Below the pieces are notes generated by a model. The model ran no database searches. It worked only from the letters and a program-made list of their open reading frames with translations, and was not told the DNA's origin. Positions 1 to 8,160 of a stretch of 60,192 nucleotides of DNA are shown piece by piece. Every line of letters starts with the position of its first letter. Position 1 is the first letter of the stretch. This stretch comes from Clostridia bacterium. Its GTDB lineage: Bacteria > Bacillota > Clostridia > Christensenellales > Borkfalkiaceae. Where the stretch lies: NCBI GenBank assembly GCA_017408045.1, contig JAFQVL010000053.1, positions 1 through 60,192 on the forward strand. The letters are read 5' to 3'. The translations under genes were made by a program, and so were the position numbers.

Positions 1-65
1 GCGAACATACCCGATAAACTCAAAGCTATCACTTTGTTTACCTTTCTCATTTTTGACATAATCAT
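1..65 (-). CDS. Secreted protein, N-terminus only (cut by window edge)
   Basis: Only the first ~21 codons are inside the window. They read Met-Ile-Met-Ser-Lys-Met-Arg-Lys and then a hydrophobic run (VIALSLSGMF), which looks like the start of a signal peptide. The ATG at 65 overlaps the TGA of the upstream surface-protein gene as ATGA, and a GGAG at 71-74 lies 5 nt before it. The two genes are therefore translationally coupled and probably work together at the cell surface. ATGs at 59 and 50 are in-frame alternatives. Function cannot be told. Confidence 0.6.
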   Translation of the reverse strand, partial: MIMSKMRKVNKVIALSLSGMF

Positions 66-3000
66 CTATTCTCCTTTCTTTTTAACTTTTTCTTCATCAG
101 ATTTTTACCAAGCATGATGCTCACCATAAACAACAACGTCCCTATCGGTAATCCTGCGCCGACCGAGCCGCTACAACCTGTTGCACAGTTGCAACCTGTT
201 GCGGGCTGATTGTCATTTTCATCCTTTATTATCTCGCCTTTTACCGTCACGTGGAATACCTTTTGCGACGTATTTCCCGCTTTGTCCAAAGCAACGTAGG
301 TCACGACGTACGTTCCCGCATCTTTCGCCTTAAAACTGTTGTTTTCAATTACAATATTTTTCGTACCATAAGTAACTTTAACGCTCACGGATATCCCCTC
401 TTGAACGTTATCGGATACTTCCGCAGACGGCAAAATGACAACCGTGTCCTTTTCAACTTCCTTGTTTTCAAAATCCACAGTAATGATAGGGAGCTCATTG
501 TCCTCAACAACCTCAATTGCATACGTGAGCAATCCCACCAAACCATATTTATCCGTTGCGGTATAGGTCACTTGATACGTGCCAAGCTTACTAACCTCGA
601 AACGACCGTTTTGGATTTCGATTTTTTCGCCGTCCTTACTTACGATTACTACAACGTTCAATTCCGCGCCGTCCACATCTTGCGCGGTAACGGGAATCAC
701 CGAAATAAATTCACCTATGAACACCGTTTCTAAGTATTCGTTCTCCGCGTTTAACACGGGCGACAAACGTTCAATTACTTGGATTCCACGAATAACTTGC
801 GCCGTCAAATTCGCCCCATCTTTCGCCATGTAACACACGCTATACGTGCCTGCTTCCACGAGTTCCAAGCTGTATCCGTCGGAAACTTCCGTGTATTCAC
901 CGTCGTCTTTCTTCCACGCAATCGACACGGAAACGCTTTCATTTTGCGCTGAATCCGAAGCCTTTACGTCCGTTTTCAAAAGCGCTACCGATTGTCCTTT
1001 TACAAAAATCGCCCCATTCTCTATCCCTTCCGCCAAACTAATTACGGGGGGAGTAACGTCTTTCCATGCCGCTGTAAGGGTTATGTTACGATTATAAAGC
1101 GTTTCAACGTTTCCATCGTATTTCTCATCACCTATGTACCAACCGTCAAACTGCCAGAATAATTTTTCCGCATCTTGCACGATAATACGCTCCGTTGTGT
1201 GTTCCGAATGTACGATGGGTGCAATTTCCTCGCCGCCATTCGTATCGAAGGTCAACGTATACGGCGTTTCTACGTGTAAAGTGTACGTTCTACGGACTTC
1301 GCCAAGCGGAGTATCTTTCCACGTGTCGTCTTCTATCAAAATGGTGTTTTCGCCAATCACCGACGTATCAATCGTGCGCGTCACGTCCACCGTTTCCCTT
1401 TCAAGCCAACACTCACCAGAAATATAACGGGTATAGATCGCGGTCATATTCCCTACGTTTTCATTTTGAGGTATATACAAAACGCCGTCCTTGAGGGCGG
1501 GATTTTCAAACTCCGTTTCAAAGTTATACGCAACATCAACTTGACTTTGCATCACGAAATTCACTCCCGCAATTTCGCTAAAACATACGTCCGTCCCCTT
1601 ATCCGTAGTATCTTTATGACTAAATTCTGACGAAAAAGAAATTACGTAACCGTTCTCAAAGTTCAATTTCGGTAAGCCCCAACTCGTACCGGAAACAAAT
1701 TCCTCCGTACCGTCAAACGCAGCAATCGTACGCATTGAACCATTTGTAAAATGGCTAACCTTGACCTGCAAAACGTCGTTCTCCCAAACGAGTCTCAACA
1801 CGCCTTCTTGCGCTCTTCCATCTACATTGCCAAATGTTGGCGAACAAAGCGCATATTCGCCATTTACATAAGAGCTTCGCCAAGCATTGTCGCTTTGATA
1901 ATAACGGCTTGTTCTAACCTGTCCTTTATACACCGCAAATGCGCCCGTGTATTTATATTGTTCGTCAACGTTGCGATACTCAACCTCAAAGTAGTTCGTC
2001 GCGTCGAGGGCGTCGCTAAAACGAACAACGAAATAACCACTCCACCATTCCGAGTTCTCCTCAGGGAAACGGAATTTGAGCGTCGTATTCCCGTGGAACA
2101 CGCCTTCGAAAGTGCCTGTGTATGCATCATCAGAAGAAATACGCAAGCCGTTTTCTGCACTCGCCGTGCCATTCGTTTTTACAAGCTCGGTAATATCCTC
2201 TTTAACACTCGGATTTATCGCTTTCCATTCCAGGTATTCCGTGTAAAAGCTCGGTGCTGTAAACTCCGTTGCCGTTAAATCGCAAATTTCATCGCCGTTT
2301 TCAACGGAAGTGAACAATACGTCCGTTGCCTTATCCGTCGTGTTTGCATTTGTGAACGAAGAAGAAACGGAAATCACGTACCCGTTTGCGAAATTAAGTT
2401 TCGGCAAGCCCCAATCGCCCTTGGAAACAAACGTTGTCGTGCCGTCAAATGCTGCAATTGTACGGACCGCCGTTGCATTGCTACCGAACGTATTGACTTC
2501 CACTTGCAATACGTCGCCTACCCAAACAAAGTTTAAAATACCTTCTCGCGTATTTCTATCCACATTACCATTTAGACTATAAAAGCTTCTAAACGAAGGC
2601 GCAGACAGAGCATAGTCACCGCTACCGTACGTATTTCTCGTGTGTCTCGTACCGTCATTATCGGCATAATATCTGCTCGATCTAATTTGATCTTTATAAA
2701 GAACGTATGCGCCTGTATAATGATACTTTGTATCGTCAGGTCTGTAATAAACCTCAAAATAATTATTTTCATCGTTTACGTCCGCAACACGCACCTTGAA
2801 ATCGCCATCCCACCAGTCGGTATATTCTTCGGGAAAACGGAATTTAAGCGTAGCGTCGCCTTTGAATATGCCTTTGATTTCCCCCGAATAGGGGTTATCC
2901 GAGGAAATCCGCACGCCAAGTTCGCTTGATATATTCGCTCCCGAGCTGACAGAGAAAAGCGAAGTAGCCCCAACGTGTTCTGCTCCCTGCGCAACAGCTG

Positions 3001-3100
3001 TACTTTCCGTTTTAAGCGCAAAAAAGCCTAACACGGCAAACAATACCGTTAAGAAAAACAAGCAAATACGCCACATTACAGTTACTGATTTACTTTTCAT
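62..3100 (-). CDS. Large surface protein: two ~220-residue repeats, InlB-type B-repeat, three Ig-like repeats, Cys-rich C-terminal anchor
   Basis: 1012 residues. A signal peptide (1-~38) has a long hydrophobic core. Residues ~48-275 and ~305-520 are two copies of the same module (shared ISSD, TLKFRFPEE, NYFEV, RTIAAFDGT, WGLPKLNF); I do not recognise it, and a lectin-like or jelly-roll fold is only a guess. Next comes a Listeria-Bacteroides repeat (~625-690, TFDTNGG to GWYIG to LTAAW). Three Ig-like repeats follow (~690-955), each ending near GTYxVTY. The C-terminus is a Cys-rich linker (GCNCATGCSGSVGAG), one membrane segment and a KKK/KRK tail, so the protein is probably anchored by its C-terminus outside the cell. 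GGAGG precedes the ATG. It is divergent from an AraC regulator and coupled to another secreted protein. A role in polysaccharide or host-glycan binding is inferred from the neighbouring glycan operon. Confidence 0.8.
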   Translation of the reverse strand: MKSKSVTVMWRICLFFLTVLFAVLGFFALKTESTAVAQGAEHVGATSLFSVSSGANISSELGVRISSDNPYSGEIKGIFKGDATLKFRFPEEYTDWWDGDFKVRVADVNDENNYFEVYYRPDDTKYHYTGAYVLYKDQIRSSRYYADNDGTRHTRNTYGSGDYALSAPSFRSFYSLNGNVDRNTREGILNFVWVGDVLQVEVNTFGSNATAVRTIAAFDGTTTFVSKGDWGLPKLNFANGYVISVSSSFTNANTTDKATDVLFTSVENGDEICDLTATEFTAPSFYTEYLEWKAINPSVKEDITELVKTNGTASAENGLRISSDDAYTGTFEGVFHGNTTLKFRFPEENSEWWSGYFVVRFSDALDATNYFEVEYRNVDEQYKYTGAFAVYKGQVRTSRYYQSDNAWRSSYVNGEYALCSPTFGNVDGRAQEGVLRLVWENDVLQVKVSHFTNGSMRTIAAFDGTEEFVSGTSWGLPKLNFENGYVISFSSEFSHKDTTDKGTDVCFSEIAGVNFVMQSQVDVAYNFETEFENPALKDGVLYIPQNENVGNMTAIYTRYISGECWLERETVDVTRTIDTSVIGENTILIEDDTWKDTPLGEVRRTYTLHVETPYTLTFDTNGGEEIAPIVHSEHTTERIIVQDAEKLFWQFDGWYIGDEKYDGNVETLYNRNITLTAAWKDVTPPVISLAEGIENGAIFVKGQSVALLKTDVKASDSAQNESVSVSIAWKKDDGEYTEVSDGYSLELVEAGTYSVCYMAKDGANLTAQVIRGIQVIERLSPVLNAENEYLETVFIGEFISVIPVTAQDVDGAELNVVVIVSKDGEKIEIQNGRFEVSKLGTYQVTYTATDKYGLVGLLTYAIEVVEDNELPIITVDFENKEVEKDTVVILPSAEVSDNVQEGISVSVKVTYGTKNIVIENNSFKAKDAGTYVVTYVALDKAGNTSQKVFHVTVKGEIIKDENDNQPATGCNCATGCSGSVGAGLPIGTLLFMVSIMLGKNLMKKKLKRKENR

Positions 3101-3171
3101 TGTAACCTCCGTTGATTTTTAGTATTAACCTTATTGTCGGACAAGTATAAAATATACTCCAACATAGTATA

Positions 3172-3201
3172 ATTATAGCATAGCCCCAAGACACCATTCA
3201 A
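3172..3201 (-). promoter_or_regulatory. Promoter of the surface-protein gene
   Basis: TTGAAT (3201-3196), an 18-nt spacer and TATAAT (3177-3172) read on the minus strand. The expected start near 3165 gives a ~65-nt leader to the ATG at 3100. The left arm of the inverted repeat at 3183-3225 lies in the spacer. Confidence 0.55.
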
Positions 3202-3225
3202 TATAAAAATATTACACCTTGGGGC
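3183..3225. promoter_or_regulatory. Inverted repeat between divergent genes, candidate AraC operator
   Basis: GCCCCAAG (3183-3190) and CTTGGGGC (3218-3225) are perfect 8-bp inverted arms with a 27-bp spacer. The pair lies between two divergent promoters and overlaps the minus-strand one, so an operator is more likely than a terminator. The link to the adjacent AraC regulator is inference from position. Confidence 0.4.
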
Positions 3226-3263
3226 GATTTACATATTTTGCTACATCCTTTTTTTTTTAAAAC

Positions 3264-3293
3264 TTGACAAATAAATCTTCCTTGATTTATAAT
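3264..3293 (+). promoter_or_regulatory. Consensus promoter of the AraC gene, implying a leaderless transcript
   Basis: TTGACA (3264-3269), an 18-nt spacer and TATAAT (3288-3293). The expected +1 is at about 3299-3301, that is on the ATG at 3300. The TTG that opens the longer reading frame is this -35 box and should not be used as a start. Confidence 0.75.
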
Positions 3294-3299
3294 GAAGTC

Positions 3300-4118
3300 A
3301 TGATTAAGGGTTTTATTGACTGCGAACGAGTCACTCATCAAAACGATTATTCTATGTCGAAATTGCATAGCCACCCGTACTTCGAATTGTATTTCTTGGA
3401 GGACGGTACGCGGCAAATTATTTTTCCGGATCGCTTATTTGAAATTCGGAAAAATCAGCTCGCCGTTATTCCTCCTTCCGTTATGCATAAAACGGAGGGC
3501 GGTCCTTACACGCGCTCAGTGATTACGATCCCGCCCAAATGCCTTTCCGCTATGGAACAGGATGTACTAATGAAATGCGCGGAAAAAGGCGTGTTGACCT
3601 TCCCGCAAAAAGAGCTAATTAACGTAAAAAAGACGCTTGATTACCTCTTCGATTATTTTGCGATGGACTTAAAACAGCAAGACGCCGCGTTTATTCAGCA
3701 AAGCTTGATTGATTATTTTATTTTTTTACTTTATCGGAATATTTCAAACGATTCCGTATCTGCCCCCGAAATCAAGCATACTGCGCCGCCGCTCGTTTTG
3801 CGGATACTTGCGCACCTCGAAAAAAATTACATGAAAAACATACCGCTGAAACAGTTGGCACAAACTTTCTACATGTCGACGGTCACGCTGCATAGGCAAT
3901 TCAAGCAATACACGAATTTAAGCATTAAAGAGTATTTGATACAATTGCGTTTGAATAAAGCCAAAGAGCTCCTCCGTTTGGATAAAGCGCACAGGCTTTC
4001 TATGAATGACGTTGCCATATCTTGCGGATTTTCTTCCGCAAACTATTTCAGCTTGATGTTCAAGAAAAATGTCGGTATAGCGCCAACTTCTTATCGAAAG
4101 CACGAAACGGAAAAATAA
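3300..4118 (+). CDS. AraC-family transcriptional regulator with cupin sensor domain
   Basis: 272 residues from the ATG at 3300. The N-terminal half is a cupin-like ligand-binding domain of the type found in sugar-responsive AraC regulators (LHSHPYFELYFL, then a G-rich turn and IPPSVMH). The C-terminal ~100 residues hold the two helix-turn-helix motifs, with the typical second one (GFSSANYFSLMFKKNVG) ending in TSYRK. There is no ribosome binding site before the ATG, and a perfect promoter places +1 on it, so the mRNA is probably leaderless. A later ATG (MSKLHSH, ~3355) is possible but would remove part of the cupin. Divergent from the surface protein and convergent with the glycan operon, it is the likely regulator of one or both; the ligand is unknown. 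Confidence 0.88.
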   Translation: MIKGFIDCERVTHQNDYSMSKLHSHPYFELYFLEDGTRQIIFPDRLFEIRKNQLAVIPPSVMHKTEGGPYTRSVITIPPKCLSAMEQDVLMKCAEKGVLTFPQKELINVKKTLDYLFDYFAMDLKQQDAAFIQQSLIDYFIFLLYRNISNDSVSAPEIKHTAPPLVLRILAHLEKNYMKNIPLKQLAQTFYMSTVTLHRQFKQYTNLSIKEYLIQLRLNKAKELLRLDKAHRLSMNDVAISCGFSSANYFSLMFKKNVGIAPTSYRKHETEK

Positions 4119-4138
4119 TGTTATAAACCAAAATTAAG

Positions 4139-4171
4139 CGCCGAGCTGAAAACAGCTCGGCGTTTGTTTTT
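4139..4171. terminator. Bidirectional intrinsic terminator
   Basis: A 10-bp stem (CGCCGAGCTG/CAGCTCGGCG) with an AAAA loop is followed by TTTGTTTTT. It separates the convergent AraC gene and glycan operon. Confidence 0.85.
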
Positions 4172-4188
4172 ACCAAAATCTTTTTAGT

Positions 4189-5466
4189 TTACTCATCCTC
4201 TTGATGAATTTTAACAACTTTCCCCGTTAATCTCGATTCCTCTGCGGCGAGCGCCATCAAATGGCTCTCAATCGATTCTTCAAGCGTCGTTTCCATTTTT
4301 CCTGTCGATAAACCCTCGTGCAAAGCACGAATCATCATTTCGTCGCCGCCACCGTGTCCAAAGGTGTCTACGCCCAAATCTTTTACCAGTTCATCCGTGT
4401 TGTAATATATATCCTCTTTTCCGTAAACGCTATATTTAAGCACGTCCCGAGTACCGTCATAATCAACGTAGCCGTTACTCCCGTACACCGCGATTTTTCT
4501 ACCCATTCGACTGCTAAACCCTGTCAAAGAGAAAGATGCTTTAACCCCGTTTTCAAACTCCATTAACACCTGCTGATTATCGCATACGTCGTTATCGCAA
4601 GCAAATACGCAACGCCCATAAGGACCTTCCTCATACGCCTTACGTAACTTCGTTTCCGTATTCGGTACGTCTCGACACACCACGTTAAAGGGCCAACAAT
4701 CTACCAAGCAATTCTCTTTTTTCCATCTCTTGATATATAAATTTTCCGCGCTGTAAGGACAGCTGTCTATGTATTTACACGTTTGACAGCGTTCACTTGC
4801 GCCCTCAGGCTGATTTTGTTTGTTAAAATAATCCAATCCACCTGTAGAATATACACTTTTGCAACGCGCCCCGACAAAATGTTGTAAATAATCCATATCA
4901 TGACAACATTTCGCCATAATGACGGGCGAAGATTCTTTGCTGTTGCGCCAATTCCCACGAACGTAACTATGCGAAAAATGCCAATAACAAACCTGTTCAA
5001 CCGCTTCTATCGAGGTTATCTTTCCTAGCGTTCCGCCCTTTATAATTTCGTCGATTTTCGCGTAGGCTGGCGCGTAACGCAAAACGTGACAAACTGCAAC
5101 CTTTCTCCCGCTTTGCTTATAAGTCTTTAACAGTTCATTGAGTTCTTCTTTTTTATCGGAAATAGGCTTTTCAAGCAATATGTCATAACCCAATTTTAGC
5201 GCCTTTATGCACATTCTAACGTGATCTCTATCCTGTGTTGCAATTACTAAAACGTCTGCTCTTTTTTCTTGAAAAAACTCCTCTTCACTCAAAAAACAGT
5301 TTTCCTTTGCAACTTTAAATTCTTGCGACGCTCGCAATAACTGCTCTTGTGAAATATCGCAAAGAGAAACAATGCTCCATTCAGGATATTGATGAAATAT
5401 CTTACCGTAGGCCTCTCTCCCGCGAGAACCACAACCTATAATTGCAACCGTATATACTTTCTTCAT
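4189..5466 (-). CDS. Gfo/Idh/MocA-family NAD(P)-dependent oxidoreductase with four-Cys insertion
   Basis: About 425 residues. An N-terminal Rossmann fold opens with VAIIGCGSRGR, the EKPISDKKEE block gives the conserved EKP lysine, and a typical C-terminal alpha/beta domain follows. Members oxidise or reduce sugars, inositols and related polyols in the cytoplasm. Around residues 215-245 is a cysteine-rich insertion (CQTCKYIDSC, then C in ENCLVDC), which may bind zinc or a cluster. The start is ATG 5466 with AAAGGAG 8 nt upstream; an earlier GTG at 5493 lies inside the preceding gene. It is the last gene of the four-gene operon begun at 9246. The exact substrate is unknown. Confidence 0.85.
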   Translation of the reverse strand: MKKVYTVAIIGCGSRGREAYGKIFHQYPEWSIVSLCDISQEQLLRASQEFKVAKENCFLSEEEFFQEKRADVLVIATQDRDHVRMCIKALKLGYDILLEKPISDKKEELNELLKTYKQSGRKVAVCHVLRYAPAYAKIDEIIKGGTLGKITSIEAVEQVCYWHFSHSYVRGNWRNSKESSPVIMAKCCHDMDYLQHFVGARCKSVYSTGGLDYFNKQNQPEGASERCQTCKYIDSCPYSAENLYIKRWKKENCLVDCWPFNVVCRDVPNTETKLRKAYEEGPYGRCVFACDNDVCDNQQVLMEFENGVKASFSLTGFSSRMGRKIAVYGSNGYVDYDGTRDVLKYSVYGKEDIYYNTDELVKDLGVDTFGHGGGDEMMIRALHEGLSTGKMETTLEESIESHLMALAAEESRLTGKVVKIHQEDE

Positions 5467-5483
5467 TTTTCCTACTCCTTTCT

Positions 5484-6512
5484 TTATCTCCACCCAAGCC
5501 TTTCACATTCTTTTTTGATAGCAGGCCATATTAAATCATCACACCACATATGCCCCTTTTCCGTTTCAATCAATTTACAATTTTCCGTTGCGTTGGTGCG
5601 TTTATAAACGTTTTGAATTGTTTGAAATGCTCTTCTTACTCCCTCGATAGGAAATATCGTGTCTTTTTTTCCCGCTAGCAGTAGAATATTTCGAGGCGCT
5701 ATCATGCAGGCTAAATCCGCCATTTCAAAATATTGATAAGCGAAGGGAATGTAATTGCAGGTACAGTGCCCTAAGCTTAAAATAGAATCCCGATACGTAC
5801 AAACCGAGCAAGACGGCGCACAAATTTTTATCCTTTTGTCGTAGCAAGCAGCATAATAAGAGGCAGTCCCGCCGCCTGAATTCCCCGTGATGATGATTTT
5901 ATCCAAATCACATTCGGGGGAATTTTCCAAAGCGTCAATCGCGCGTTTGATGTCCCAAATACGCTCTCCGATTAGCGTTCTGCCCAAATGGATTGCTACC
6001 ATTGACGCGTGGCGACAATCTTGTCCGCCGTATAGACGTTCGTTTTGCGTTTTTCGTTCGCCTAAGCCGCGCTGCTCTATCGCCAAAGCGATAAACCCTT
6101 CTTTCACGGCTTGCAATGCAAAACAGGTACGCGGATAATTTTTTTCGTCCCCTTCGTATTTCGCTTCGCCGATAGAATTGTGAAAACCGGTGGAATGTCC
6201 TTGCAGCGTGATTGCAACGGGGTATTTTTGTTTTTGGGGGAGCCTCGGAATCAAGAGATAACAGGGAACAATCTCCCCCCTTTCACTTTCAAAGGTAAAA
6301 CGGATCAAACGATAATCACCTTTGTCTTCGTCCCGTTCAATCGTTACATTCAACGGACAAGCGTTCTCTTCTATTGTTTTAACGCCCGTCAATTCAAGAA
6401 ATTTCTTTTCAATCTCGATTTTTCCTTCTTCAAAGCTTTCAGCTAATACTTTCGATAATTTCGGCTCTATTTTTTTAACCAGATATTCGTGATTTTTATC
6501 AGGATTAATCAT
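5484..6512 (-). CDS. Alpha/beta hydrolase, acetyl-xylan-esterase/Abhydrolase_7-like
   Basis: 342 residues, no signal peptide, so cytoplasmic. The nucleophile elbow is ITGNSGGG (Ser near residue 195), the acid is in GKKDTIFP, and the catalytic His is in EKGHMW near the C-terminus. The layout fits the acetyl-xylan-esterase/dienelactone-hydrolase group, which removes acetyl or similar ester groups from sugars. AGAGG lies 8 nt before ATG 6512; a GTG three codons earlier overlaps that ribosome binding site and is unlikely. It lies 12 nt after the GH123-like gene and 17 nt before the oxidoreductase. Deacylation of sugars released by the neighbouring hydrolase is inferred from context. Confidence 0.8.
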   Translation of the reverse strand: MINPDKNHEYLVKKIEPKLSKVLAESFEEGKIEIEKKFLELTGVKTIEENACPLNVTIERDEDKGDYRLIRFTFESERGEIVPCYLLIPRLPQKQKYPVAITLQGHSTGFHNSIGEAKYEGDEKNYPRTCFALQAVKEGFIALAIEQRGLGERKTQNERLYGGQDCRHASMVAIHLGRTLIGERIWDIKRAIDALENSPECDLDKIIITGNSGGGTASYYAACYDKRIKICAPSCSVCTYRDSILSLGHCTCNYIPFAYQYFEMADLACMIAPRNILLLAGKKDTIFPIEGVRRAFQTIQNVYKRTNATENCKLIETEKGHMWCDDLIWPAIKKECERLGWR

Positions 6513-6524
6513 TGATTTCACCTC

Positions 6525-8096
6525 TTATTTGTTTAACTCCAAAATCAATTTCTCTCTAAAAGTTTCATGCCAAATCACCGATTTGGGGTAGGCATGTACG
6601 CCTTGAACGCCCTCTTGATGCAAAATATCCATCACGGCACTTTTCCCAATTTTTCCTTCCAAAGTCTTCAATAAGCGATAATCCTCAAACGCCCGCTTTA
6701 TCGAAAAATAGCGAATGGAGTATTCGATTTCCCCCTCCCCAGGGTAAACGATAAAGCTATCCCCGGCAGGAAATCCACCCCCCGCCGTAGCGTCCTCGTA
6801 CGGGTTCACCTGCGCCTTGGAGAGCTGCGTGTTATAGAAATTGTAACCCCAATGTAGGAACCCTTTTGCTTGATTTTCATAGAGCTGGAATCCTAAAATT
6901 TCCGTCCGCTGCAACGGCATGTGAAAGTATCGATTTGTGATACAATCGGTATCGACTTCCACGCAATAATAGAGCATTTTATTTTCGTCAAACAACGGCA
7001 ACTCTTTTGAAAACATTGCAACCGCAGGCATATCCACCGCCTCCGCCGCCTCTTTTTCCGATAATGCGTCCAACGTTTTGAATTTGACAATAGATTTAAT
7101 AAAGCTAGATAACTCCTTATATCTTTCAATGTGTTGCGGGCGCGGTTCGTCCGTCAAATGCAAATAAAAGCTATCCTCCAAACCCTCTGCCCGTAAAAAA
7201 GCCTGCAACGCGCTTAAATACGCACTCAAAAACGTTTTATAACTTTCGTCGTCCGATTTTACCGCCCAACCAAATAAATTCTTGTCTTCGCCGTTTTCTT
7301 CCACAATGATTTTGGGACAATACTCGCCCCCCCATTGCGTAAATAAATGGGAATGCTCGAAATATTTTACGCCATATTTTTGACATAAACGGATAAATTT
7401 TTTCATCTCGGAAAAATCAAATTGATAGCCTTTTCCAAGTTTTTTAATTTTTACAAGTTGCGTTGTCAGCCGTTCTCCCCCGACCGTCGTATCGAGTGGA
7501 GGGGTAAACGCGGGCAACAAAATCATGTTGTTGCCCATTCGAGTGTAGGATTCTAAAAAATAACTCAACCGCTTATAAAACTCCTCGGAAAACGGAGCGA
7601 CTTTATAATAATTGCAAATCGCGTCTAAATGCAACCAGTTCGTTAAAATTAAATCCGTTTCATCAAGCCGTTCTTTGTGAATAGTAAGAGTAAAGCTTAC
7701 CGTTTCCTCGCCGATTTTAATTTGAATGGTATGTACGCCACACGGCTTATCGCGTTCGGAAATATCCACGAATAAAACGCATTGCTCTTGCTCCGAGCTT
7801 GTCACTTCCGTCGTCTTTTTTAATAAATCGGGATATATATCGTTCTCGCTTTTGATATAATAATCGTCCGTTTTCTTATTGAGAGGATGCTCATAATTTC
7901 CCTTCATATCGTAAACGCGATAGATGGTTATATACTCCGATAAATCGCTTTCAACGCATACCTGGTGGCCTCTTCGCTCCTTTTTGTCTAATAATATTTG
8001 AAATTGATATCCTTGATTGCAAAGGCAATTCCCGCTTTGAATCGGCAAACAATCTTGCTCGGTTAATATCTTTACCATTCCAGAGGATATGATCAT
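6525..8096 (-). CDS. GH123/DUF4091-like glycoside hydrolase
   Basis: 523 residues with no signal peptide. An N-terminal beta-sandwich (~1-150) precedes a barrel-like catalytic domain. HLTDEP (about residue 310) is where GH123/DUF4091 proteins carry their catalytic acidic pair. The C-terminal block is the DUF4091 signature (RYFHMPL, GFLHWGYNFY, FPAGDSFIVYPG, RYFSIKRAFEDYRLL). Characterised GH123 enzymes are beta-N-acetylgalactosaminidases that use substrate-assisted catalysis, but this subgroup may have another substrate. AGGAG lies 6 nt before ATG 8096. It is flanked by two esterase-type genes in one operon. Confidence 0.78.
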   Translation of the reverse strand: MIISSGMVKILTEQDCLPIQSGNCLCNQGYQFQILLDKKERRGHQVCVESDLSEYITIYRVYDMKGNYEHPLNKKTDDYYIKSENDIYPDLLKKTTEVTSSEQEQCVLFVDISERDKPCGVHTIQIKIGEETVSFTLTIHKERLDETDLILTNWLHLDAICNYYKVAPFSEEFYKRLSYFLESYTRMGNNMILLPAFTPPLDTTVGGERLTTQLVKIKKLGKGYQFDFSEMKKFIRLCQKYGVKYFEHSHLFTQWGGEYCPKIIVEENGEDKNLFGWAVKSDDESYKTFLSAYLSALQAFLRAEGLEDSFYLHLTDEPRPQHIERYKELSSFIKSIVKFKTLDALSEKEAAEAVDMPAVAMFSKELPLFDENKMLYYCVEVDTDCITNRYFHMPLQRTEILGFQLYENQAKGFLHWGYNFYNTQLSKAQVNPYEDATAGGGFPAGDSFIVYPGEGEIEYSIRYFSIKRAFEDYRLLKTLEGKIGKSAVMDILHQEGVQGVHAYPKSVIWHETFREKLILELNK

Positions 8097-8160
8097 ACGC
8101 TTCTCCTATTTTTTAGTTTTCAAATAGTTTTCTACAACTCTTTTATCAACGAAACTTTTC

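Noticed and set aside
3264..3299. TTG start giving a 12-residue longer AraC protein
   Set aside because: The TTG is the -35 box of a perfect promoter whose start site falls on the ATG at 3300.
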